A stretch of 10,091 nt of DNA. It comes from Flavobacteriales bacterium. Lineage in GTDB: Bacteria > Bacteroidota > Bacteroidia > Flavobacteriales_D > Sanyastnellaceae. Below the pieces are notes generated by a model, which saw only the letters and a list, made by a program, of their open reading frames with translations, was not told the origin of the DNA and searched no databases. Position numbers and translations under genes: made by a program. This document shows, one piece after another, positions 1 through 6,486 of the stretch; the stretch's first letter is position 1; every line of letters starts with the position of its first letter. Location of the stretch: NCBI GenBank assembly GCA_015660615.1, contig DQKQ01000278.1, positions 1 through 10,091 of the forward strand, given 5' to 3'.

Positions 1-275
1 CTGAGAAATTTATTCCATTAAAAGAGCTTGGAAAAGATATTCAGGACTTGAGTTTCTCACTACTTATTAACAACAGTGAAGTCCAGCTGGGGCACACTTC
101 AGATATGATGTTTTCAGTCGACGAGCTTATAGTGTATCTGTCTAAGTATATGACTCTTAAGACAGGTGACTTAATATTTACCGGTACACCTGCCGGAGTG
201 GGAAGTGTCGCTACTGGAGATAAAATTACAGGATTTTTAGAGGGTATTCAGATGCTATCCGTTAATGTTAAATAA
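1..275 (+). CDS. Fumarylacetoacetate hydrolase family protein, C-terminal part (5' end outside window)
   Basis: The reading frame is open from the left edge (first full codon at position 3) to a TAA at 273-275, giving 90 visible residues with no upstream start in view. The segment TGDLIFTGTPAGVG, followed by a GDKI turn, is the hallmark C-terminal loop of the FAH fold; the preceding LGHTSDMMFSVDELI stretch matches the substrate-facing helix region of FAHD1-type acylpyruvases and oxaloacetate decarboxylases. Family members cleave or decarboxylate beta-diketo acids using a Mg2+ bound by acidic residues located upstream of this fragment, so metal ligands cannot be checked and the substrate cannot be named. 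A TTG at 48 is an internal Leu codon, not a start. The gene lies 43 bases before aroK on the same strand and may be cotranscribed with it. Confidence 0.9.
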   Translation, partial: EKFIPLKELGKDIQDLSFSLLINNSEVQLGHTSDMMFSVDELIVYLSKYMTLKTGDLIFTGTPAGVGSVATGDKITGFLEGIQMLSVNVK

Positions 276-306
276 GGCATAATATTTTAATTTACAATTT
301 TATGCT
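276..306 (+). repeat. Imperfect inverted repeat just after the FAH-family stop codon
   Basis: GCATAA at 277-282 pairs with TTATGC at 300-305. After one T-T mismatch, ATT at 284-286 pairs with AAT at 296-298, leaving a 9-base AT-rich loop. The element starts immediately after the TAA at 273-275 and fills most of the gap to aroK. No T-run follows on the plus strand, so a classical intrinsic terminator is not supported. It could be a weak RNA hairpin separating the two genes or a chance dyad in AT-rich DNA. Confidence 0.3.
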
Positions 307-318
307 GTACACTTGCTT

Positions 319-846
319 ATGCATTTGATATTAATTGGATTTATGGGGAGTGGGAAGACTACATTAGCTAGGCGTATTTCTGATCATACGGGGAGACCAT
401 TGATAGATATGGATTCTCGTTTAGAGGAGATATTTGGGTGCTCAATAAGTGATTTTATAGCAGATTATGGAATGGAATCATTTCGAGTTGAAGAAGCGGA
501 CTTATTACGTTTAGTGATGGAAGAACCAGAATCTGTTATTGCAACAGGGGGAGGTACACCGTGCGCAGATGGCGCTATGAAGTTGATGAGAAGCCATGGT
601 GTTGTAATTCATCTGTCAGTTCCTGTGCCTGAATTAGCTAACCGCTTAAAAGAGAACTTATCTACAAGACCGATTCTTGCAGATGTGCCACCTGATGATC
701 TTGAAAGAGTAATAGGAAGACAATTACTTGTACGATCTGCCTGTTATTCTGGAGCTCATGCAAAGTGGGATAACATTCAGTGGGATGATGATCAGTTAAC
801 CAGTAAGCTGAACTCAATCGGTTGGCGCTTGAGAGAAGCGCTTTAA
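319..846 (+). CDS. aroK: Shikimate kinase
   Basis: This 175-residue cytoplasmic protein phosphorylates shikimate at the 3-OH with ATP, the fifth step of chorismate synthesis. The length is normal for the family. Visible motifs: Walker A GFMGSGKT at residues 7-14; DMD at 30-32, which carries the shikimate-binding Asp; Arg56 in ESFR; the GGG shikimate-binding loop at 77-79; the lid Arg117 in STRPIL; and a further Arg near 139 in place of the usual adenine-side RxxxY segment. The ATG at 319 is preferred over the in-frame TTG at 313 because it puts the first beta strand (HLILIGF) directly at the N-terminus, as is usual. No Shine-Dalgarno is seen; a near-consensus promoter-like TACACTTG lies at 308-315. 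The gene converges on the phosphoribosyltransferase gene with 19 bases between stops. Confidence 0.96.
   Translation: MHLILIGFMGSGKTTLARRISDHTGRPLIDMDSRLEEIFGCSISDFIADYGMESFRVEEADLLRLVMEEPESVIATGGGTPCADGAMKLMRSHGVVIHLSVPVPELANRLKENLSTRPILADVPPDDLERVIGRQLLVRSACYSGAHAKWDNIQWDDDQLTSKLNSIGWRLREAL
825..841 (+). terminator. Possible weak terminator hairpin at the end of aroK
   Basis: A perfect 6-bp inverted repeat (GCGCTT at 825-830, AAGCGC at 836-841) with a 5-base loop GAGAG overlaps the last codons of aroK and is followed by TTTAAATACT. The stem is short and the T-tract is only three bases, so intrinsic termination is a guess. Its position between two convergent genes is suitable for a terminator of the plus-strand transcript; the minus-strand side has no T-run. 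Confidence 0.3.
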
Positions 847-865
847 ATACTTATCGAAATACTAA

Positions 866-1381
866 TCAAGTGTCTAAGTAAACAGCGTCTTTAATTGATT
901 TACCTGATTTACTAAGATTAACGGTAATATTCTCCTTAAGATGTGTTGATAGTGTAAGACCGTAATAATCAGCGCGAATAGGAAAAGATCTATGAATCCT
1001 GTCAACTAATACAGTTGTGTAGACTCCTTTAGGTTCGGATTCTAAAATATGTTTAACAGCATAAATCAATGTCTTCCCTGAGTATAGAACGTCATCAATT
1101 ACGATGACCACTTTGTCTTTCAACTCAGCTTTTGAGAAACTGCAAATAATTTCGGATTTTAATGGCGCTGCTTTATTTAGCTTAATTTTTTCAAAGCGAA
1201 CTCTAAGTTTACTTATAGATTTTACTATATCGTGTAATCTAGATGCCATCTCCAGACCTTGACCTTCAATACCAACTAGAATCAACTCTTTTTCACTGTG
1301 ATGAGCCTCGATAAATTCACGAGCTATTCTTTGTAATTTTCTTTGAATTTGGTCTGAATCCAGAATTTTATTCTTTTTCAT
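866..1381 (-). CDS. PyrR-like phosphoribosyltransferase
   Basis: This 171-residue protein has a type I phosphoribosyltransferase fold. The PRPP-binding loop is clear at residues 91-105 (VVIVIDDVLYSGKTL), with two consecutive Asp followed by the SGKT phosphate loop. An N-terminal strand-loop LVGIEGQGLEMASRL (35-49) matches the first PRPP/pyrophosphate-contacting loop. The segment LVDRIHRSFPIRADYYG (125-141) closely resembles the LVDRGHRELPIRPDYVG signature of PyrR, the bifunctional pyrimidine regulator and uracil phosphoribosyltransferase. The region lacks any pyr gene, so attenuation of a pyr operon is not indicated by context; the natural base is unknown. It starts at ATG 1381, 34 bases downstream of the RNA methyltransferase stop on the same strand, so the two probably form one transcript. 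It converges with aroK. Confidence 0.88.
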   Translation of the reverse strand: MKKNKILDSDQIQRKLQRIAREFIEAHHSEKELILVGIEGQGLEMASRLHDIVKSISKLRVRFEKIKLNKAAPLKSEIICSFSKAELKDKVVIVIDDVLYSGKTLIYAVKHILESEPKGVYTTVLVDRIHRSFPIRADYYGLTLSTHLKENITVNLSKSGKSIKDAVYLDT

Positions 1382-1415
1382 GAACGTGGTTTTATTGAAT
1401 TAGTGGATAAAGTAA

Positions 1416-2894
1416 TCACTGATTCCTCATATTAATAATTGGCACAGACCCAGGAATGCGCTCAAATAGAGCAATTGACTCTACATGTGCTGTGTGCGGG
1501 AATTGATCTACTAATTTAATAGAAATAAGTTGATATCCATTCTCTTCAAGGGTAGCCATATCCCTAGCTTGTGTGGCTGGATTACAAGAAACGTATACAA
1601 TTCTATCGGCAAGTAGTCTTATTACTTTGCGTAGTGATTTAGGTGAAATACCTGCTCTAGGTGGATCCATTACAAGAGTCCGAATTCTGCCCTTATACTC
1701 AGGGTATTCTAATAAAAATTTTCCTACATCAGCGGCGTGGAAGGTGATATTATCTGCTCCATTATTCGCAGCGCTAATACGAGCGTCTTCGATAGCAGAT
1801 TCAACTATATCCACACCTATTATTTCTCCTTTGTGATGTTTTGCAAGAAGTTGAGAAATAGTTCCAGTTCCACAAAACAGATCTAAGACGATATCATCCT
1901 TATCCCCCAGATCCTTTTTAATTGCTAGGTTTATAACCTCGGAATATAACCTCTCAGCACATTGAGGGTTTGTTTGGAAAAAACTACTAAGACTTATGTC
2001 GAATTTAAGCCCATGAAGCACTTCTGTTATTCTATCCACGCCGTAAATAAGCTTACTCAATCCCTCTCTCGCTTCAACTCTTTCACCGATATTATCATTA
2101 ACGCTATGAAGAATTCCGGCAACTCTACTTCCCCATAGACTTAAGATAAAATCAACAAATTCAGATTCTATAAAGGCTTCTTCACCTCCTGAGGTTGTAA
2201 CCAAGTTTATGAGAAGTGTATCATTTGCAATACTTCTTCTTATGACAAGGAACCTGAAAAATCCTTTTCTTTTAGGCGGATGCCAAGCTGGTAGTCCTGT
2301 CTTTTCACACCATAGGCGGACCTTATAAATATCGTCCTCAATTTGTTTATCGAATAGCCCTGAATCACGATCTAGGTTCTCAACAGCCCACCACGTACCT
2401 CTATGTTTAAACCCTAGCCCGAAATCATCTATTTTTTCATCTGTCTCCAGATCGTGCCTAATTTCAGAAAAGCTGTACTCCATCTTATTTCTGTAGTGTT
2501 GGCAGGTAGGAGACCCAACAATTCCAGAGTATTTATCCCTTACGTCTTTTACACCACCTATACGTTCAAATAAATCGAGGGCAGTCTCTTCCTTGTATTT
2601 ATGCTGAATATCAATGGGAAACTTTGAATATGGAGCTCCCGGAATATTTTGGTATTCAGTTTCAACCTCATCTGGAGATGATTCTATCACATGACGTAAT
2701 CTACACTCGGCATATCGGTTTTTACATTTAACGACTTGAGCACTAACCTTCTGACCGGGGTAAGTGTTTTGCACGAAAATCGTAAAATCTCCTTTTTCTG
2801 TAGGAATCCTTGCGACACCTTTTCCTCCGAACGCCGCTGACACGATTACCACCTCTAAAATCTCACCGAGCTTAAACATTTTTTGCTTTGCCAT
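1416..2894 (-). CDS. rlmD: 23S rRNA (uracil-5-)-methyltransferase, TrmA/RlmD family
   Basis: This 492-residue SAM-dependent enzyme should make 5-methyluridine in rRNA or tRNA. It opens with a TRAM RNA-binding domain (about residues 7-65, with the AFGGKGVAR motif). The catalytic domain shows FFQTNP (305-310), the SAM-binding loop DLFCGTGT (338-345) with acidic D362 after it, DPPRAG (410-415), SCNPAT (436-441) with the nucleophile Cys437, and HVES (470-473) with the general-base Glu472. The usual CxGGC iron-sulfur cysteines after the TRAM domain are absent: that stretch (about 80-96) reads as a proline-rich segment with no cysteine. ATG 2894 is chosen over an in-frame GTG at 2933, which would add 13 residues and overlap the divergent gene; Met6 is another candidate. 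RlmD (U1939) is the likeliest name, but RlmCD or tRNA U54 activity cannot be excluded. Confidence 0.9.
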   Translation of the reverse strand: MAKQKMFKLGEILEVVIVSAAFGGKGVARIPTEKGDFTIFVQNTYPGQKVSAQVVKCKNRYAECRLRHVIESSPDEVETEYQNIPGAPYSKFPIDIQHKYKEETALDLFERIGGVKDVRDKYSGIVGSPTCQHYRNKMEYSFSEIRHDLETDEKIDDFGLGFKHRGTWWAVENLDRDSGLFDKQIEDDIYKVRLWCEKTGLPAWHPPKRKGFFRFLVIRRSIANDTLLINLVTTSGGEEAFIESEFVDFILSLWGSRVAGILHSVNDNIGERVEAREGLSKLIYGVDRITEVLHGLKFDISLSSFFQTNPQCAERLYSEVINLAIKKDLGDKDDIVLDLFCGTGTISQLLAKHHKGEIIGVDIVESAIEDARISAANNGADNITFHAADVGKFLLEYPEYKGRIRTLVMDPPRAGISPKSLRKVIRLLADRIVYVSCNPATQARDMATLEENGYQLISIKLVDQFPHTAHVESIALFERIPGSVPIINMRNQ

Positions 2895-2899
2895 ATCAA

Positions 2900-2907
2900 C
2901 AAAGGTA
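2900..2907 (-). promoter_or_regulatory. Candidate Bacteroidota -7 box for the RNA methyltransferase gene
   Basis: Read on the minus strand this is TACCTTTG, an exact match to the Bacteroidota primary-sigma -7 consensus TAnnTTTG. It ends five bases before the ATG at 2894, so transcription would begin at or next to the start codon and the mRNA would be leaderless or nearly so. No TTG element is visible 17-23 bases upstream, which weakens the call. Confidence 0.35.
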
Positions 2908-2915
2908 ATAGCAGG

Positions 2916-2923
2916 TACATTTG
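2916..2923 (+). promoter_or_regulatory. Candidate Bacteroidota -7 box for the secreted EEP gene cluster
   Basis: TACATTTG is an exact match to TAnnTTTG and ends four bases before the ATG at 2928. A TTTG at 2887-2890 could be the -33 element, but the spacing of 25 bases is longer than the usual 17-23 or so. If used, it would drive the EEP-permease-aroQ cluster from a near-leaderless transcript. It lies eight bases from the opposing minus-strand box. Confidence 0.38.
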
Positions 2924-2927
2924 TAAG

Positions 2928-3782
2928 ATGCACACTTTTGCTTCCTCTTTCCGAGATATTTTCACAACTATTCTCCTTTGTTTTTTTTCGTCACTTCTTT
3001 TATCACAATCAGAAGGAGAGTTCTCAGTATCAACTTTCAACATTAGATACGATAATCCCACCGACCCTTTATTGTGGATTGATAGGGGAGAGGACATCGC
3101 TAAAGCGATAGCCTATTTTGACATAGTTGGATTACAAGAGGTTTTACCTAACCAACTTTATGACTTAATGGATGACTTACCATGGATGTCTAACTATTCA
3201 GTTAATAGAGATGGCACTGGCAAAGGCGAAGCATGTCCGATACTCTGGCAAACTAAATCTTTTGACCTACTTCATTCAGAAACAAGATGGTTGTCAAAAT
3301 CTTGGAGTGACACAGCTTCTGTTGGGTGGGATGCTGTAATGCCAAGAATAGCTTCAATAGTTTCTCTTCATCACAAAGAATCGGGTAAGATAATAAGAGT
3401 AATTAATTCTCATTGGTCTCATATCGGTGATAAAGCACGAAGGGCTTCCGCTGCACTTATTCGAGGTTGGGCATTGGGAAATGGAGCTGATATAGTAATT
3501 GTTTTAGGAGACTTTAATGCAGAGCCTGATTCCGAAGAAATAAAATATCTACTCAACTCGGGATTAAATGATACATATGTAGTTGCTGAGACAAGATGTA
3601 AAAAGAAGTTTGGCACCTTTACCGGATTTGACCCCTCGGGCTATGCAGGTCCTAGAATAGATTATATCTTAGTTGATGGAGCAGACGTGAATTGGGTGTG
3701 TGCAGATGAGCACATTAATAATGGTTTTTACATTTCTGATCACCTGCCAGTTCACTCGTTTATTTCCCTAACGACGCCTTAA
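2928..3782 (+). CDS. Secreted endonuclease/exonuclease/phosphatase family protein
   Basis: This 284-residue protein begins with a probable Sec signal peptide: a short basic start, then the hydrophobic run TTILLCFFSSLLL at 13-25, with cleavage likely near SQS at 26-28. The mature part has the ordered EEP-fold motifs: STFNIRYDN (35-43, Asn38), GLQE with metal-binding Glu71, NSHWSH (160-165, His162), LGDFNAEP (193-200, Asp195 and Asn197), RIDYILV (243-249) and the catalytic SDHLPV (270-275, Asp271 and His272). All are consistent with a Mg2+-dependent phosphodiesterase or phosphatase acting outside the cytoplasm; the substrate (nucleic acid, inositol phosphate or phospholipid) cannot be told. The third motif has Ser where many relatives have Asp (HxDH). 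ATG 2928 is chosen over an upstream TTG at 2883, which would place about 15 polar residues before the signal peptide. It is the first gene of a three-gene plus-strand cluster. Confidence 0.9.
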   Translation: MHTFASSFRDIFTTILLCFFSSLLLSQSEGEFSVSTFNIRYDNPTDPLLWIDRGEDIAKAIAYFDIVGLQEVLPNQLYDLMDDLPWMSNYSVNRDGTGKGEACPILWQTKSFDLLHSETRWLSKSWSDTASVGWDAVMPRIASIVSLHHKESGKIIRVINSHWSHIGDKARRASAALIRGWALGNGADIVIVLGDFNAEPDSEEIKYLLNSGLNDTYVVAETRCKKKFGTFTGFDPSGYAGPRIDYILVDGADVNWVCADEHINNGFYISDHLPVHSFISLTTP

Positions 3783-3793
3783 CTTCGTTTTAG

Positions 3794-6037
3794 ATGAAAG
3801 TAGTAGAGCAATTTAAAACTATGGGCACCTGGCCTGTCTTTCTGACGGCTATTTCTACAATATTAGGGGCTATTTTATTTTTGAGATTCGGTTATTCAAT
3901 TGCCCATATTGGATTATTCCAAACCTTACTCATAATTCTACTAGGCCATTTAGTTACTGTCCCAGCAGCTCTTGCAGTTGCTGAAATTGCAACAAACCAA
4001 AAGGTAGAGGGAGGTGGAGCCTATTTTATGATTTCAAGATCATTTGGGTTGAATATTGGTGGTGCAATAGGGATAACCCTATTCTTGAGTCAGTCTATTG
4101 CTGTCGCATTTTATATAATTGCTTTTACGATTTCAAGTAGATCGATTATTTCATGGGTTGATCTCAATTATGGGGTCTTAATTGAACCTCTTTGGATCAA
4201 CCTCACGATGATGGGGCTACTTACCATTTTGATGCTCACTAAGGGGGCTAATTTGGGAGTAAAGGCATTGTATTTTGTAGTAGCAGCTCTTTTCACAGCT
4301 TTATTATTTTTCTTCTTAGGGACAGGTCCGGGAAATCCCGTATTAGATCCTACTGCGACCATTCCTGAATACATTACAGTTGCTGAAACAGGTGAAGTAA
4401 TTAAAAGATTTACATTCTTCGAAGTTTTCACCTTCATATTCCCCGCATTCACAGGGATCGCTGCTGGATTAGGTCTTAGCGGTGATTTGAAAGATCCTAG
4501 AAGAAGTATTCCTCGAGGAACTATTTACGCAACGATAGTTGGTATTGTCGTTTATGTAGCTGTTGCTATAAAACTCTGGTACTCTGCTCCTTTAGAAAGC
4601 TTGGCGACGGATGAATTGTTTATGGAACAGATAAGTATTTGGCCTCCCATGATTGCCATAGGACTTGCTGCTGCTGCTATAAGTTCTGCTTTAGGTTCTG
4701 TAATGATTGCGCCAAGAACACTACAGGCTTTAGCTGTAGATGGTGTTTTTCCAGGAAAAATGTCTGAGTGGTTAAGCGTTGGGAAAGGAGAAAGGCAAGA
4801 GCCCGTTAGAGCTTCTATTGCTACCTGTATTATAGGATTTGCCTTTGTAGCCATTGGAGATATTAATGCTGTAGCTGAGATTATATCCATGTTCTTTATG
4901 GTTACCTATGGTGCTATTTGTCTCGTTTCCTTTTTAGAACAAATGGCTGCTGATCCGAGTTATAGACCAACGTTTAAATCGCATTGGTCTATTAGTTTAG
5001 TCGGGGCAGTACTATGTTTTGTTCTGATGTTTGGTATGAATACGCCTTATGCAATAGTGAGTATTGTTGTTATGATTTTAATCCATGCTTGGATTTCAAG
5101 AAAAGGTGGAGGAGCTGAAGGGGGGATGGTTAGATTATTTAAGGGGATAATATTCCAGATCACCCGTTCTCTCCAGCTTGCTTTACAGATGAATGACGAG
5201 GATGATTTAAAATCTACAACAGAGTGGAGGCCTTTTGTTTTATCTATAAGTCATGATAGTTTTAAAAGGAGAGAGGGTTTTGATATGACAAGGTGGATTG
5301 CACATAAATATGGGTTTGGAACCTATATGCATTATATCCAGGGATTTTTAAATGAAGAAACAAGTAAGGAAGCTCAAATTGCACATAAAGAACTGGTTGA
5401 GTGGTCGAGAGGTGGGGGTAGTAGGGTTCAATTAGATACAATTATTTCGCCATCATACACTTCGGCAATTGCTCAATGTGTACAACTACCTGGTTTAAGC
5501 GGTAAAGGGAATAATTTGTTTTTGATGGAATACGATCCTGTAAATTTTGAGAATAGAGACCAACTTTTGAATAATTTAAATATTCTCAAAGCGGTAGACT
5601 TAGACCTCTTACTGCTTAGAAGCAGTGGGAGATCATTTGGAAACATGCACGATATACACCTTTGGATTACCCCTGACGATAAATCAAATGCAAGTTTAAT
5701 GATTCTCTTGACTTATATACTTCAAGGTCACCCAGATTGGAGTAAGTCAAGTATTTCAGTTTTCTTTATTTGTGATGGAGCAGATGATCAGCATGCCACA
5801 CATTTGCAAGCTCAAATTGTTGAGGGACGAATTCCTATATCCGAGCAGAATATCGAAATAGTCGAGGTTAATAGTCAAAATGAAAAAGTAAGCCACATCC
5901 TCAATCGTTCTGGAGGAGCTGATCTTGTAGTTCTGGGCTTTGATTTTGACTCCAGTAAGGCTGAAGATTTTGAGATTTATAATGGATTAGGTGATACGAT
6001 GTTTGTTTATGCTTCTCAACCTAAGCTTATTCAATAA
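3794..6037 (+). CDS. Cation-chloride cotransporter-like permease (SLC12/APC superfamily)
   Basis: This 747-residue inner-membrane protein has about 12 hydrophobic segments in residues 11-434 and a soluble C-terminal domain of some 300 residues. SLC12-like motifs are plain: GAILFLRFGY (25-34, TM1, compare GVMLFLRLGW), GGAYFMISRSFG (74-85), FPAFTGIAAG (216-225) leading to LSGDLKDPRRSIPRGT (228-243), and SSALGSVMIAPRTLQAL (297-313). The C-terminal domain also matches the eukaryotic family: EWRPFVLSIS (477-486) and DIHLWITPDD followed by a LMILLTYIL helix (620-643), resembling the SLC12 cytoplasmic domain. Eukaryotic members co-move Na+ and/or K+ with Cl-; a bacterial protein might instead carry amino acids or other ions, so the substrate is inference. 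It starts 11 bases after the EEP gene and ends 20 bases before aroQ, so cotranscription is likely. Confidence 0.92.
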   Translation: MKVVEQFKTMGTWPVFLTAISTILGAILFLRFGYSIAHIGLFQTLLIILLGHLVTVPAALAVAEIATNQKVEGGGAYFMISRSFGLNIGGAIGITLFLSQSIAVAFYIIAFTISSRSIISWVDLNYGVLIEPLWINLTMMGLLTILMLTKGANLGVKALYFVVAALFTALLFFFLGTGPGNPVLDPTATIPEYITVAETGEVIKRFTFFEVFTFIFPAFTGIAAGLGLSGDLKDPRRSIPRGTIYATIVGIVVYVAVAIKLWYSAPLESLATDELFMEQISIWPPMIAIGLAAAAISSALGSVMIAPRTLQALAVDGVFPGKMSEWLSVGKGERQEPVRASIATCIIGFAFVAIGDINAVAEIISMFFMVTYGAICLVSFLEQMAADPSYRPTFKSHWSISLVGAVLCFVLMFGMNTPYAIVSIVVMILIHAWISRKGGGAEGGMVRLFKGIIFQITRSLQLALQMNDEDDLKSTTEWRPFVLSISHDSFKRREGFDMTRWIAHKYGFGTYMHYIQGFLNEETSKEAQIAHKELVEWSRGGGSRVQLDTIISPSYTSAIAQCVQLPGLSGKGNNLFLMEYDPVNFENRDQLLNNLNILKAVDLDLLLLRSSGRSFGNMHDIHLWITPDDKSNASLMILLTYILQGHPDWSKSSISVFFICDGADDQHATHLQAQIVEGRIPISEQNIEIVEVNSQNEKVSHILNRSGGADLVVLGFDFDSSKAEDFEIYNGLGDTMFVYASQPKLIQ

Positions 6038-6057
6038 TTTAATGACTTATTTTTCAC

Positions 6058-6486
6058 ATGTCTAAGCTGAATATTTTAATATTAAACGGACCTAACCTAA
6101 ATATGCTTGGAGTTAGGGAGCCTGGCATCTATGGAGATAATAGTTTGTTGAATCTAATAACAGCTTTAAAGACTAAATTTTCTGACGTTGTAATTTCTGA
6201 TCATCAATCTAATGACGAAGGAGAACTAATATCTCTTATTCAAGATTTCGGAATGCGCTACGACGGGATAGTATTTAATCCTGGCGGGTTTTCACATACT
6301 TCTGTGGCTATTCGCGATGCGGTCTCTTCAGTTTCAGCTAGAGTTATTGAAGTTCACATTTCGAATATTCACGCAAGAGAGGAGTTCAGGCGTATTACTA
6401 TTGTTGGTGGAGCTTGTGAGGCCGTGATTTCCGGATTTGGAGTGAGAGGCTATGAGATTGCGGTAGAGCATTTAATCAAGCTTTAG
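6058..6486 (+). CDS. aroQ: 3-dehydroquinate dehydratase, type II
   Basis: This 142-residue cytoplasmic enzyme converts 3-dehydroquinate to 3-dehydroshikimate by trans-elimination, the third step of the shikimate pathway; the family forms dodecamers. All expected motifs are present: LNGPNLNMLG (9-18), REPGIYG (20-26) with the lid Arg20 and catalytic Tyr25, SNDEGELI (51-58), NPGGFSHTS (74-82) with Asn74 and the substrate-binding His80, EVHISN (98-103) with catalytic His100, and Arg111 in EEFRR. Full normal length. It follows the permease by 20 bases with no Shine-Dalgarno. Its last 15 bases overlap the 3' end of the convergent 1093-residue gene on the minus strand. Confidence 0.97.
   Translation: MSKLNILILNGPNLNMLGVREPGIYGDNSLLNLITALKTKFSDVVISDHQSNDEGELISLIQDFGMRYDGIVFNPGGFSHTSVAIRDAVSSVSARVIEVHISNIHAREEFRRITIVGGACEAVISGFGVRGYEIAVEHLIKL

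Noticed and set aside
313..1381. Possible defence or mobile island at the aroK/phosphoribosyltransferase junction
   Set aside because: All genes there are ordinary metabolic or RNA-modification families with no integrase, repeats or change in base composition visible by eye.
1573..1836. 87-residue plus-strand open frame opposite the RNA methyltransferase
   Set aside because: It lies wholly inside a gene with full catalytic motifs on the other strand and has no recognisable domain; a shadow frame.
2883..2927. Upstream TTG start for the secreted EEP protein
   Set aside because: It would add polar residues before the signal peptide and overlap the methyltransferase start; ATG 2928 gives a normal signal peptide.
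2764..3111. 115-residue plus-strand frame across the divergent gap
   Set aside because: It overlaps the methyltransferase N-terminus and the EEP signal peptide in other frames; both of those have motif support, this has none.
4168..4890. Minus-strand frames of 94 and 112 residues inside the permease gene
   Set aside because: They are antisense to well-conserved transmembrane segments and have no start context or motif.
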